Positions 12,701 through 24,575 of a stretch of 64,000 nucleotides of DNA are shown one piece after another. The position numbers were made by a program, and so were the translations under genes. The stretch's first letter is position 1. Each line of letters starts with the position of its first letter. Below the pieces are notes generated by a model. It did not search any database. It had not been told where the DNA came from and worked only from the letters and a program-made list of their open reading frames with translations. Source of the stretch: Pipra filicauda (Eukaryota; Chordata; Aves; Passeriformes; Pipridae); NCBI RefSeq assembly GCF_003945595.2, contig NW_024104376.1:2480001-2544000 (forward strand), read 5' to 3'.

Positions 12701-13104
12701 CCTCAACAGGATTCAGGTAGGGCAAAAAATTTCTGAGAAATTTCTCTTGGATGGCACTGGCAAACTCCCAAATACCAGGCTACATTAGTGATCGCCCTGA
12801 GAAAGGGTACCTAGGAACAGTGACAGGATTAAAAATACGCAGCTAAAGGGCTTCTGTGCTAGAGAGAGAAGAATGAAAAGACTAAAAAATAACCATGGAG
12901 TGTCACATGCTGAACCACTGCAATGCAAAGGCCAGGGGAGCATTTCTGTGGCAGGCAGAACGCCGCTCTTTTATCACAAAGTTTGCCAAGCAGCCACAAG
13001 TTGTTTCAGGCTCTTTATAGAGAGTGAACGAAATGCACATGTTAATTTGAACTTTCCCTTAGCTAAAGGAGAAGGTAAAAGGTTGGCTTTGTGCTCAAAG
13101 CACA
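6779..13104. other. Long intronic stretch without recognised features
   Basis: AT-rich DNA with no convincing exon, RNA gene or recent transposon. The longest frame (minus strand, 8568-8981, 137 codons) is rich in Leu/Ser/Ile because its + strand is purine-rich. I see no family motif in it and regard it as chance. Confidence 0.5.
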
Positions 13105-13272
13105 GAACTGGGATTTATTTATTTTTGGTTCTGCCAGTCTCCTTCTGCAACCTGAGGCCAAGTTATTCATCTCTTAATGCTGCAGTCTCCCCATTTGAAA
13201 AATAAATGGTACGTCACAATGGGTGTTTAAGGCTAAATTCTTTAATGTTTGTGAAGTGTTTTGGGACTGGGC
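13105..13272 (+). repeat. MIR-like ancient SINE relic
   Basis: The order is that of MIR-type SINEs: a decayed 'cctgaggccaagttattcatctctt' core, then CAGTCTCCCCATTTGAAAAA, and a 3' part TAATGTTTGTGAAGTGTTTT resembling the 'gtaaagcgctttg' tail. Decay is strong, consistent with an age before the radiation of birds. Confidence 0.55.
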
Positions 13273-13899
13273 AGGACAGTTTTTAAATGCTGCAGTGCTA
13301 CATGCAGAGTTATGCTAATTCGTGCCTTTTTAGACACTGATCCCTTACTGTATGTAGACTAATACCGCAAACTGGTCCAGTTTTAGTCTGTGGTACCTTT
13401 GGCCTTACTGGTTCTGAGGTTGGTCTGGGACAGAATAATTTATTTCTGATTTGGTGGTTACAGTAATTGATGAAATAAAAATTCCCCAGACTGTCCCTTG
13501 GAATACCCTGAGTTAACTGTTCCCTTAGGCTGTACAAGCTGACCTTTCAAAAAGCCTGATTTTTGGAGGCATAGTCTTTACAGTTTTTGCATGGAATAGG
13601 TATACTCCCAGTGGAAGAATCTACAAGAAAAAAGCTTATCCCTACAGACAAATACTGGCAGAAGCCAAAGACCTGCCATGAAGTGGCTCATTTCATAAGC
13701 ATTGCCCATCAAACACAGACACCCCTTTGCACATATCACTGTGACCAGGTGGTGTGACATGTGGCCATGAACAAATAAATGTTTTGATAGGTAAACCTCA
13801 GCTATGTTTTTCTAAACAATTTTTTTAGTGTTTCTAAATGTGTTTTCCTATCACGACTGTAGATAGATCATGTATGGAATATCATTAATTATCGTGTAT

Positions 13900-16800
13900 A
13901 ACATGTCTGTTCTCCTATTGCTGATCTCCCATGTAAATACCCTTGTGGTTCTTTGCTGGTATGTCACAGCAGATGCTTTTGCTTTTTCTATTGCTGTAAA
14001 CAAGCTGTTGTGACTGATACTTCTTTTCACCATATGTCCTGAACACTCCCAGTTCATCGTCACATGTAATTTCCAGGATGCCTTGTAGGGTGTGTATGCC
14101 TCCACCCGATTTCAAAATCAATGTAGCTCTCCATGGATTGACTAATGACTGCAAGGTGTAACTTACCATGCTGGTTTTGGCTGACAGTGCTGCTAAACGA
14201 ACAGTTGTTTGCTTAACATGTCTTTCATGGTTCCCATGTGAAGTAACTTTTTCTGAGAAATTCAACATGCCTTCAGGTCTCCTGATAAGCATTTATCTGG
14301 CATGCTGTTGAGACCAAAAAGGAGCGTGACCCCAGCTTGTTGCCCTGAATACTGATAGTTTTGCCCTGTTCCTTAGCCATGTCGTATGTTTGTATTGTCC
14401 TCATACATTTTGTTATGCTGATCTCATCATTCCTACATCCATCAAGCATCTGTAGAGTAGGAGTGGGTGGGTGGCGAGAACTAAGAAAACTGTGATGTAC
14501 CTGTAAGGGTGTTGTGCTGATGCAGTGTATAAGATGTTGTAATTCTGTCCCACTGTGAGGATCTAGGACTGATGGCACATTTTCTTACATTTGTTTTCCC
14601 AAATGTTATGTTGTTGTTTTAGGCCATTCTCAACGCTCTTCATAGAATAGGATATGCAGCACCAAAGAGGAATTGCTTGTGCACAGCAAACATATTTACT
14701 TGTTATTATAATGGGTGGACATGCCTTGTTATTCACCTGTGATGTGTTGACCTTCCAGAAGGTCTTCCTGGCATTTCAGTAATAGCATATGTGATGGTAC
14801 AGTATTGAGTGTGGTCAGGAATGGTGTCTCTACTAATCATTTTAATGAAAGCAGTCATGTGGAGGTGAACAGAAACTGAATTTAAATAGTAAACATGAAA
14901 GAAGTTCAACTACAGGAAAGGGCATTCTTTTAACATTTCTCTCATCTGACTCTTTAGGTTTCTGAGCTTTTCTTTAGGTTGTCTGAGCTTTTGCCATATG
15001 TGTTGCTGGACTGTCCTCACAATATGATGTATTGCTGTTGGGACTATAGCTGGTGGGAAAGACTTTTTTCCTCTTGATAGCTGGTGAAATTGTTCATGTT
15101 GCCTGTAGCAAAGAGCATGCTAGCTCTTACTTTGATTGATCTGTGGCGGCACGCTGTGCGATTATAGTTTATGTAGGTAAGGGAGGGTTTTATATGAGCG
15201 TTTTCTTGAGGTTGGTACAGATGTCTATATGTAAATTTCTGTAGCTCCACAGTGGAACAGACAAAGCTGCATATCATAGAATCATGGAATCAGAGAGTAT
15301 CCTGAACTAGAAGGGACCCACAAACATCATTGAGTCCAGCTCCTGGCCCTGCACAAGACAAGCCCAAGAATCACACCATGTGCCTGAGAGCGTTGCCCAA
15401 ACACTTCTTGAACTCAGACAGGCTTGGTGCTGCAGGGAGCCTGTTCTAGTGCCCGGCCAGCCTCTACATGGAGAACCTTTTCCTAATATCCAGCCTAAAT
15501 ATCCCCTGACACAGCTTCATGCCATTCCCTCGGGTCTTATTCCTGATCACCAGGGAGCAGAGAGCGGTGCCTGCCTTTCTGCTTCCCCCTGTGAGGAAGC
15601 TGCTAACTGCAGTGAGGTCTCCCCTCAGTCTTCTCTGTGCTGAATAAACAAAGTGACCTCAGCCACTCCACATATGGCTTCTCTAGACTGTTGACCATCT
15701 TCATGGCCCTCCTTTTGGTGCTTTTTAATAGATCTATATCTTTCTTACGTTGTGGCACCCAAAACTGCACACAGGCCTTGAGGTGGGGCCTCACCAGTGC
15801 AGAGTGGTGTAATGCAGCTTCTCAGACATATGTTGGTTTTGCTAGCATAACACTAGAAGTTACAGTTGCTGCCTTTTTTCTGCTCATATTCTGGAAATTG
15901 GAGTAGAGAGCACCACTGTTTGAACTAGCCTTGGCTGTGCCCTTCTTTTCACCTTTCACTCTGAGGGTATGATTGAAGATGGTATGTTGATGCATACCTG
16001 CACTCAAATCTTCCATGAGCCAAGAAAAAGATAAAAAGAGCCTGATGTAACTATGTCAATGTGTAACGTGGTGCCTGTGGAGAAGAAAAGGTTATTGACA
16101 TTGTCTTTGCTACCAATAGATGCCTATGATGAATGTCCACATAATTTCTTTTACTCTTTGTGTCCGTATCAGCAACTTAGAAGCACTGCAGGGTCTCTTT
16201 TAGTATACACAGCTGGATCTTCCGTATGGGATCTGGCCATAGTGCTCTCATTCATGATGAGGGCAGATCTTAGTGGTGGATTGTTATTTGTCTATGCTTG
16301 TGAATGTGTCTACATGTTATTTTTATGTTAAAGAGAAAATGTTGGAATGTCGGTAAAAACAACCTGATGTTGCAGAGTATGTGGTCCAGATCAAATCATT
16401 CTTTTATAATGTCTTGCATTTTAAATGTATTTTGATTTAGTAACTGTTTTCTTGTGCTTGTTTATACCTGAAGGCCAAGTATCTCCTCCAGCTGAGTACT
16501 GAACAGTTCTGGTTGAGTTTGTGACAGGCCCTCTGTTGCAGCAGTTTGCTGTGATGCTGACACAGGCAACTCATTCGAGTTTGTACAATTGTCCCCACTG
16601 CACTGGACACAGGATATTCTGTTTTCCTTTGCTCGTTTTGTCAGATTTCATAGGATAAGGACTCTATGCTACTTCTTGGCTTTATGCAGCAGTCTGAGCA
16701 TCTCTAATGATTTTAGTCTTTCATAGTCACTGAGCTCCTTTGGTACCAAGGTATTCCCATTCACAGTTGGATGTTGTGGTTGGTGATCTTTTATCTCCAG

Positions 16801-16960
16801 GTGCCTTTGAAAACTTTGCATGCTATCATCTGGCAGTGCATATTTTTTTCTTATTTTTCTTCTTGCCACAACTTGTATCTGCCTAAAGAAAATGTGCCAA
16901 ACTGGCTCTACTCCTGGAAGAAGTAATAGTTTTATGGATTGCTTTGTTTTGATTAAGGGA
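13900..16960 (-). pseudogene. Possible degraded coding sequence of unknown identity, split by CR1
   Basis: Several minus-strand stretches read as hydrophilic, protein-like sequence although the region has stops and frame changes. About 16930-16669 contains PGVEPVWHIFF, then QIQVVARRKIRKKYALPDDS and KELSDYERLKSLEML. After two stops the same frame resumes to about 16440, ending LEEILGLQV. Further pieces are 16016-15822, about 15100-14900 (VQQHIWQKLRQPKEKLRNLK), 14578-14273 and 14292-13915 (LVNPWRATLILKSGGGIHTL, in which GGGIHTLQG looks structured). A truncated CR1 (15275-15820) sits within it. This could be an old retrocopy or a decayed gene. I do not recognise the protein, and chance frames in A-rich antisense DNA remain a real alternative. 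I cannot fix its ends. Confidence 0.3.
15275..15820 (-). mobile_element. CR1 LINE 3' fragment, antisense
   Basis: It begins with the antisense CR1 end (ATAGAATCATGGAATCAGAG, then AGAAGGGACCCACAAACATC) and continues through typical wording (CATGCCATTCCCTCGGGTCT; CATCTTCATGGCCCTCC) to about 15805-15820. CATAT occurs on both sides (15270-15274 and 15827-15831) and may be a target duplication, though at 5 bp this is weak. The + strand frame at 15380-15643 is antisense CR1 and not a gene. Confidence 0.88.
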
Positions 16961-18184
16961 AAGTAAAGTTTTCTTGTAGCATTTTATATATCTACAGAGT
17001 TCATTTTTACATCAACATTTATTATTCCTTTGGCTCCTGAAATAAGATATATTCTGTAGGATTTCCAAGGTCTCTGTAAACTTTCAAAGCTGTAAACGAT
17101 TTGATGAAGTGGACTGTTTTTTTCTCAGTAGCCTCTTTTCCTGTCTTTCACAGTGAATAGTAGCATGGTCTGGTAAGGGGCAGAATTTAATGTGTGTGGT
17201 AGGGGACGAGTGGCTCAGCAGAAATGGTGCTTACCTCCTGTTTTTTCAGTTTGTCCTGTTTTGTCATAATTTTGAGATAGAAATGGCCTTTGTCTGGTTC
17301 TGAAGATGCTTAGCATTAAGGCTTTGACAGATGTCCACCCTTCTTTCCAACTTTGTGCTATTGCTGGCCATCATTGTACAGCACAGTCCACATTACCTGT
17401 AATCCAGTACTTTTGAAGACCTGTCAAAGGTATAGTCCCCTGGAATTTAATGTTGGCTTGAGAAACAGAAGGGAAAACCCCAATTACTGTCTTTAGGGGG
17501 TTCCCAAAGTGCTTTTTGCAGTTTTAGAATATCTTAATATTGCCTATGTGATGACCTCCCTTTTATTTCTAGGTATTTATTCTTCAGATCAATCTAGATG
17601 TAATTGCTGCAAACAAGTACTTTTCAAGAAACTGTATTTTTGCCTGCCTGTGTGGCATAATGCTTCTTGTTCACACAGCACAAATAAATTGGGGTACTTT
17701 CCTTTCACATTAGCCTATGTATTGCTTTTGCTGGAGTTATCACACTGATCATGCATGTAGATTATAAGCTTCTGTAAAGCTGACTCCAAAATCGTGAGAG
17801 AGTGGAGGTTTTAAGAAAACTCTTGATGTTATTTCTGCTTTTTAATCATCTCTCATTCTGGACAGAGTTGTATTCATTGTTTTCATGCATGCTGTGTCAT
17901 GCTGGTTGTTGTTAACATGTTTACTTTCACTACTCAGGGAAGTAAATTTGACTGCAAGGTTCGGTTTTCCCTAATGTTAGCATGAGAAATACCCAGAAAC
18001 TGAGTTAAAATGATACTGAGTAGTTAATCTCTACATTTCATAGTTACTTTTACTGAAATGAATAATTACCTGGAGGTTACAGCTTCAGAGCAGGAAGCCT
18101 AACTGTAGTCAAAAGAAACTGAGATTATGCTAATGAATTTTTGCTTTATGTCCTTTGCTTTGTATTAAAATGTGTCATAATGAA
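16961..18184. other. Intronic sequence upstream of the NSMCE2 exon
   Basis: AT-rich intron. The unidentified coding remnant may extend to about 17340 on the minus strand, where fragments such as CERQEKRLLRKKQ can be read, but nothing is firm. No other NSMCE2 exon was seen. Confidence 0.4.
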
Positions 18185-18211
18185 TAACATTCTGTTTCTT
18201 GTTCCTTACAG
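18185..18211 (+). promoter_or_regulatory. NSMCE2: Splice acceptor of the NSMCE2 exon
   Basis: A T-rich tract at 18190-18208 runs into TTACAG, giving a standard 3' splice site. The AG at 18210-18211 sets the exon start so that the reading frame opens with Val-Lys, as in other vertebrate NSMCE2 proteins. Confidence 0.9.
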
Positions 18212-18365
18212 GTAAAACGAGAAAAACCAGAAATTATACCAGATTTAGAAAACTTGGTGCAAGAAAAATTAACTACAATTGAGAATAAGAACAGTGATTC
18301 AGATTTGAAAAGCAATGAAAAATACATGTATTTTATGGATCAGCTTAAAGAAATGAAAAAACAAT
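18212..18365 (+). CDS. NSMCE2: Internal coding exon of NSMCE2 (MMS21), SUMO E3 ligase of the SMC5/6 complex
   Basis: The exon follows a pyrimidine-rich tract ending TTCCTTACAG and is followed by the donor GTAAGT. It is 154 bp: 51 codons in phase 0 plus one base, so it ends in phase 1 inside a codon that, by family comparison, should be Cys. The translation begins VKREKPEIIPDLENL, contains KNSDSDLKSNEKY and ends QLKEMKKQ. From knowledge of the family this matches the segment of vertebrate NSMCE2 between the N-terminal helical SMC5-binding region and the C-terminal SP-RING. NSMCE2 attaches SUMO to substrates in the nucleus as a subunit of SMC5/6, which works in recombination repair and chromosome stability. 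The exon carries neither start codon nor RING residues. It lacks stops and frameshifts and has intact splice sites, so it is a real exon rather than a retrocopy. The charged, helical composition fits the family. The NSMCE2 gene is known for very large introns, which fits the empty flanks. Confidence 0.93.
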
Positions 18366-18371
18366 GTAAGT
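18366..18371 (+). promoter_or_regulatory. NSMCE2: Splice donor of the NSMCE2 exon
   Basis: GTAAGT directly follows the last exon base and is a strong match to the U1 consensus. It splits a codon after its first base (T). A Cys is expected there from the family. Confidence 0.9.
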
Positions 18372-20846
18372 CTGATTTAAAAAAAAAAAAGATTCTTTGA
18401 GTACTAACTAGTAAGATGTGACTAACTGCCCTAAAATATAGAATTACCAATTATGGCTTAAACTGGTGTGTGTGTTCTTACTTAAAAACTTATTTAAATT
18501 GTTATCTGTGTAGAAAAAAGACCAGTGTAATTACTTTGGTAGTTTTATTTAGACTCCCACAGTTTCTGCTGTGTTTGAATACAAATATCATGAAAATCCC
18601 ATTTTTTTTTGGTAAGGTGGGCTTTGTCATTTGAAGACCTTTTGCATTTATTTTCTTAATTGATAGGATCTTCTAAAAAGATTAGGTAAGCTGTTTTCAT
18701 TTGTCGCTTAAACAAATTGCTCCTGTTTCACAACTTAGGATGTGTTGCAACTCTTAAGAAGACCTTTGCTTTAATCGTAGAACTATATTGTTGGAAAATG
18801 CTTACTGTATGTGTTCTCAGGTTTACAGCTTCGTGCACGCACCAGGAAACACTGCAGCTTAGTAAAATCTGGTTTTCTTAATTCACATAATTTTTCTAGT
18901 GTTAAAATTTCAAGTTATATCTGCTTGAATTACCAGAGGAGTTGGAGAGTGAACAGTTCTGTTATTTATGCAACACAACGAAATTGTATGCTTTTATTGC
19001 CCCACACATATAGCAGCCATTAAAATATCACTCTGATTACTGGTTCTAGGAAAGTTCATGGGCTCTGACACTATTTGTGTCGCTCTTCCCTAATCATGAT
19101 TATGTTTTGAAATCGTATTATTCTACTTTCTGTCCCTTGACCCCCTTGCTGTACCTATTCCCTCCCACCCTACATTTTGATTTCAACATGAACTGGTGTC
19201 TCAGGAACTTCAGGAGTCATAGATTAATGATTTATACCATTGGAAAAGGATATTCTGGACGCTCGCCTGTAGCTCTCCTTGAGTTTTGGGGTTTTTTGGA
19301 ACCCTATTCAAACCTCACTGGAAGTAGCAGAAAGAATTTGCCCACTGATTCCACTGGACTTTAGATTACTTCCCTATAGAGACTTATGGGGTGTGAGGAC
19401 ATGTTTGACAAGGTGAACTTTAGATCTGGTGTCTCAAGACTCCCTAGGATTAGAGCTCGAGGGCTTAATATATTTGTTTCTCATCTTTATGGGTTTTAAG
19501 ATTTTCGATTTGAGTATTAGCACTGATCTCTGAGTTTAATAGATCTTAGCACTACTCTAAGAATGAACATACCAAGTTGTAGACCACAAAACAGTGTAAT
19601 TTTCACTCCCTACATAGCCATAAAATTATTACTGCCCCACCATTATGTTGTAATTCCTAATTTCCAGGTGTTTGTAACTAAGAAGATAAAAATCTTGATA
19701 ACTGATTTCGGCTTTACTTTCCACCCTGTAATTGCCTGAGGAAGGGGTGTATGCCCTAGGAATAGATTCAGTTCAAGCTATGGGACTAAGTTCTAACTGG
19801 CAGACCTGTTGAAAAAAACCCCAAATTAAATAAACACCGTAAAAATTATTCGTAATAAAATATGAGAATGTCATTCTGCTACTGCTGCCTGAAATCCAGA
19901 TTTGTCTTACTAGCCACTTGACTTTTGTTTTGGTCGTGTACAGAGGTCAGACTATGCCCAAAATGAAATGCATGATGATGTTGGGTGGACTGCTGTGTTC
20001 TGTACAAGGACTGTTTATCAGCTGGGTCAGCTTGGGGTTTGTAGATTTCGTGTTGGTTTTGATCAAGTAAATCCATCACATTTGCTCCTCTTGACATATT
20101 TATTGCAATTTAAAAGATTTAATGAAAAATGGTTACTTGGCTTCCGCAAAGTCTTGGATGCAATATAGTGAACATGTATACAAGGGAACAGTCTGGTGCA
20201 GCCACCTTCTTTGGCAATGAAGTGTTACCTCAGGTCTGCAGATAGGTGGGAAATAGTTTTTGAAAGCAAGCACAATTCTGCTGCCTTAAACTTGCATTAG
20301 TGTTGTGTCTTCTGCCTACATAATCTATTGATCCAATATGAAATTATTTTCCTACACTCCTTTCCTCTTCAAAAGGCTCTTTTACCAGGAAGGCTTCTAG
20401 AAATTTTTGAGTAATAATGGATGACTGAAGATCGGTGGAGCCTGTTTATATTCACATACTTAAATTTGCTTCTATATGATACAGTGACCTGGAACCTTTA
20501 AGACTGTCTTGTTTCTCTATTTATTGTAGTTATGTCATCTTCTTGCCATTACCCTTATCCTCCCTCTCTCCTTTTGTGTGTTTTTGTCACTCATACCTAG
20601 CCCTTAAAAAGACATGTGGAACCGAATATCAAAAATATATTCACAAGCTTAAAAATGATAGGTACATTCTTACAGGAATTCTTATAGGGCCTCTGTTTTT
20701 AATGTCTTTGTGAGAGACTAAACACATGTACTCCATCTGGTACAAAAAGTCACTTCTCATTATTGAGCTCTACATAGTAAATTATTATGTCGAGATGTAT
20801 AATTGAGCACTGTCAGTATTATCTAAAGTACTAGTTATAATGTTAA
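18372..20846. other. Intron downstream of the NSMCE2 exon, no feature seen
   Basis: It starts with an A-rich run (about 18379-18390). No exon, RNA gene or recognisable transposon was found up to the next CR1 tail. Confidence 0.5.
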
Positions 20847-21083
20847 GCTGCTGCAGGGGAGGTTTAGGTTGGACATTAGAAGGAATTTCTTCACAAAAGG
20901 GGTGATTAGACATTGGAATGGACCGCCCAGGAAGGTGGTGGAGTCACTGTCCCTGAAGGTGTTTAAGGAAAGACTGGACATGGCACTTGGTGCCGTGGTC
21001 TGGTTGACATGGTGGTGTTCAGTCATAGTTTGGACTCAGTGATCCCAGAGGTCGTTTCCAACTTGATTCTGTGATTCTGTGAT
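20847..21083 (+). mobile_element. CR1 LINE 3' end (truncated)
   Basis: It reads GGTTTAGGTTGGACATTAGA, AGGAATTTCTTCACAAAAGG, GGAATGGACCGCCCAGGAAG and ends with two TTCTGTGA repeats. This is the standard CR1 3' end, about 235 bp and better preserved than the older relics around it. Confidence 0.92.
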
Positions 21084-23960
21084 ATACCATGTCGAAAATA
21101 GTATTACTGTGAAGAAAGATTGGACTCAGAGGCAGGAATTTCAGAGTTGCAATACCAGCTGAGCTGGAGAGTCATGAAATCCGTAAAAGACATGAGTTTC
21201 CATAAACTGGTGATTTACCTTATAGGACACTGTGTGTACATGTGTTTTTCGTGTTAGGTTTTGGGTTTTTTTTGGTAAAGAGAACATTAAGGTCATCCTG
21301 TTAAATATTCAATATCTGTGCTTATATCGAGTCAACTGTGTATTCTTTAGTTTCTCCTGTATGAATTGTGATTTCAAAAGCGTGAGCCCTACAATTCTGG
21401 TCCCATCTTACAGCATATTACAATGTGTCTGCAAATTTTGGGAGACACTTTAAAACTGCTTCATGTGAGTTACATGTATCAGTAACTTCAGCAAAAACTA
21501 TCTAGTTAATATTTTGTTTTCAATCATTAGTCTTGCCAGGTTTGCGCACAACTTAGTTCAAAATTCCTGGCCTGTTTCAAGAACACATATACAGTTGTGG
21601 TCCAATTTTTAGCTCTTTTCTGGGATTTGGTTTTGTTGCTAAATCACATAAAATATGAAAACTTCAGCCAAGTTTTCTCAGAGGGGCTTTCCTGGGGTTT
21701 TCTGTTGTTCCAGTCTCTTCTATCTCAAAGGAGCAGATGGGGTGGATGCTAAAATGATTTGCTGTCCAGGATGTGTTACCATTAATCATTGTGTATCTTT
21801 TATTCATAGTTCAACATTTGTAGTCTAGAATAGCTGAACAAGGAAACAGTATATTCTCACATTGTCTTGCTACTTAAAAATTAGCTAGGATTTTAAGGAG
21901 AAAAATTTCTCAACACAGTTTTTAGGTATAGTGCAGAGTGTGAAGCAGTTAAATACAACCTTATTTTAACAAAAAATTAAGAAAAATAGTATGTTTTCTC
22001 TCTTGATATTTGCTGCCACAGTGATGAAAGGGAGCTGCATGGTTGTTCCCTGCCCGTGACACGTGACAGGCAGTACCGTAGGTACCTCTAATACTCAGGG
22101 AGGAGAACGGAGCTGTATCACCTTCAGCTTGTCTTCTTCTCTTGGCAGTTCTGTGGGAAGGAGGCCTTCTTAGCTTTGAACTTCAGCAGCAGCTAAGGTG
22201 CAGAAAGGAAATTGGGCAAGTGCATCTCTGGCAGTAAGGTTGATATGCCTCAGAGCAGTTTCTGTTCTGCTCGTCTTTCAGACAGTTTTCAGGCATTTTC
22301 TCTCAATATGTGAACCTTTATTATGCAGCTACTTCAGCTAGAGTTTGTGCAAAGTAATGCAAAATCTCCACCTCTGATGATATGTGTCAAAACACTGTCA
22401 GACAGGTTTTATGTGAACAGAAAGTGGTTTTTCTGAAGTCTGTTTTCAGAACTATCTTAGTTTCCTAAATTCCCACTTCTTACTTTTAATGGAAAACATT
22501 ATAATTTTTCCTCTAAGCCTTCTTAGAATGTAAGCAGTAGAAAGGAGTTTGATTAATTTTTCTTTTTTTTTAACCATTTCTTGTGCCCCTAAGTGGCTAC
22601 ATTATCTTTTCCAAATAATTGAGCACTTGGAGGCATATTCACTAAATCTGGTAATACCAGAAAGTTCTATATGATTGCATGTGTGGTTTGTAAGAACTTT
22701 TTTACCTTAACACTACATGACTGATGCTCTCCTTACCCGTAAGGGTCCTGGATCTGCAAAGTGCTTAGTGATCTTTTGAATAAGTGAAATGCTTAAGTAA
22801 GTTGCTTAAATTAAATTGCTTGAGTAGATCCTTTGAAATTAGTGAGATTGCTGGCATGTTTCATTTCCTTATTGGAGCATAACCACAGTGCAGAACCTTG
22901 AAGGAGTGAGCCCATAGGAACTAAGCCTTGATTACTGCAGGAATTGTAACTTTGCATTTTGTATCTTCTGTAAGTTTAAAATCCCACCTTCTGTTTGAAG
23001 TTGTATTACTAAGTCTTTTTATTTCATGCCAGTATATATATATCTCTGTCTATCTCAAAGGCATCTTCTGGCACAGAGTATGAGAATTTTGCTTTCACAG
23101 AATGGAACTAAGATCTGTCTTTAATCTCTGTGTAACAGTTTAAATTTCTGATACTCTGTGAAGAGAGATAATCAGAAGGTATAATCTCTGCTCATATGAC
23201 CCTAGCTGCCACTGCTGTATTTGCTGAAGGTTATTTAGTGTCACATTTGGTGCACAAAGGATGGATGACAGGTCTCATAGCTTTTTTGTAGCAGCTGACA
23301 ACATGCACTTTGGAATCCTTGATAAATATGGGCTCTGTGAACACCCAACAGATGCACACTTCAGTCGTGATTTGGTGGAAAGTGCTAAGATTTGAGTGAA
23401 TGACAATATTGCTGGTTATGCCAAAGTTTATGGAGTGAATTTGGCAAATGTTGGAAAGATAATATTTTTTTATGGGGGACAAATAATTTTGAGACTCAGT
23501 AGTAGTTCAGGGAACTTTTTGTCACAGGAAAGCAGTCATTGTAATGTAGTTTGGAAAATAGCAACACTGCAGTTGTAAAGATCTTTCTTGCCTTCTCTAC
23601 TAATGAAAAAAAAAGTCTCTGAGGCTTTGAAAGGAAAAAGTATGTATCATGATTTAACATTTTGCAAGGATGGATTTATAGTTGTTATCAATAAGCAAAT
23701 ATTTTGAAAGGAGATGATTTTAAATTCAATGTTCAAGTAGACGCCATATGCCCTGTTGATACATGTATTTTAAGCGATGCATATGCTGAGAAATAATTAT
23801 GTAAAAAAATGTTATTTTAGATGCAGTTTGGGATAGAAAAAATGACACTGTGAAAAGAATTCTCTTTAAATTCATAAAACAGTCTATCTGGAGGTTCCAG
23901 GAAAGAGTTTGATTTGCTTTTAGTAGGATAAGAAAACAAGCTGCAACGAGACACTGAGTA
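21084..23960. other. Intronic sequence, no gene seen
   Basis: No recognisable exon or recent element. There is a short TATATATA run near 23034. Confidence 0.5.
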
Positions 23961-24120
23961 GTATAACGCCTGACAAGTTTCATCCAATTAATCCTCACAA
24001 CATCACACTGAGGTAGGCAATTTTACTTCTCACCATATAACAGTGGTGAAACTTGAGGAAATAATTGAAGTTTCTTGTGTGGAGTCACAAAAGTGATTTG
24101 CAGATCTGGGTTTCTCTTCA
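23961..24120 (-). repeat. MIR SINE relic, antisense
   Basis: AATTAATCCTCACAACATCA, then TGAGGTAGGCAATTTTACTT, GGTGAAACTTGAGGAAATAA, GGAGTCACAAAAGTGATTTG and GATCTGGGTTT follow the order of the MIR reverse complement (tttaatcctcacaa, gaggtagg, atgaggaaactgagg, ggtcacacag, gggattcgaac). It is one of the clearest MIR relics in the window. Confidence 0.75.
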
Positions 24121-24527
24121 GTTGTACCTGGCTTCTTAGTTGGCCTATTTTCGTCTTTATACTTGACAGGGTTGGCAGAGAATCACCTGAAAAAATAGCA
24201 TTAGTGTATTTTTCTTTATATTTTAATGTAAAAAAATAATTTAAAATCCCCTTACTGACTAATTATGAGAAAACAACTTCAGCACAGGAGTTGAAATTTC
24301 CAACTGAAAGTGGGATTGGTGTTATGACAGTTTAGTGGTGTGTGTGTGGGATATGATCTTTTCATTTATGTAAAATTCCTTCTAGACAGGCCTTTGACTA
24401 GTAAAGAAACGAAAGAGGATCCAGCACTTAGAAAGGTCATTTGAAGTTCAGGAGAGCTAGCTTTAGTTCTTTGCTTTGTTACCCTCTTCTTGTATTTGAT
24501 CAAGTAATTTAGTTTCAGAACAGACCA

Positions 24528-24575
24528 CTGGAAGTTAGGTGCCTAAAACTTTGTGGATCTGGACCTTACACCTAT
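24528..24575 (+). repeat. Fragment of an old sauropsid repeat
   Basis: AGTTAGGTGCCTAAAACTTT followed by GTGGATCTGGACCTTA resembles the recurrent 'aggtgcctaaatacctttgaggatctgggcctta' phrase found in many sauropsid genomes. It is short and decayed. Confidence 0.45.

Noticed and set aside
15380..15906. + strand frames that look protein-like near 15.4-15.9 kb
   Set aside because: They are mostly antisense readings of the truncated CR1.
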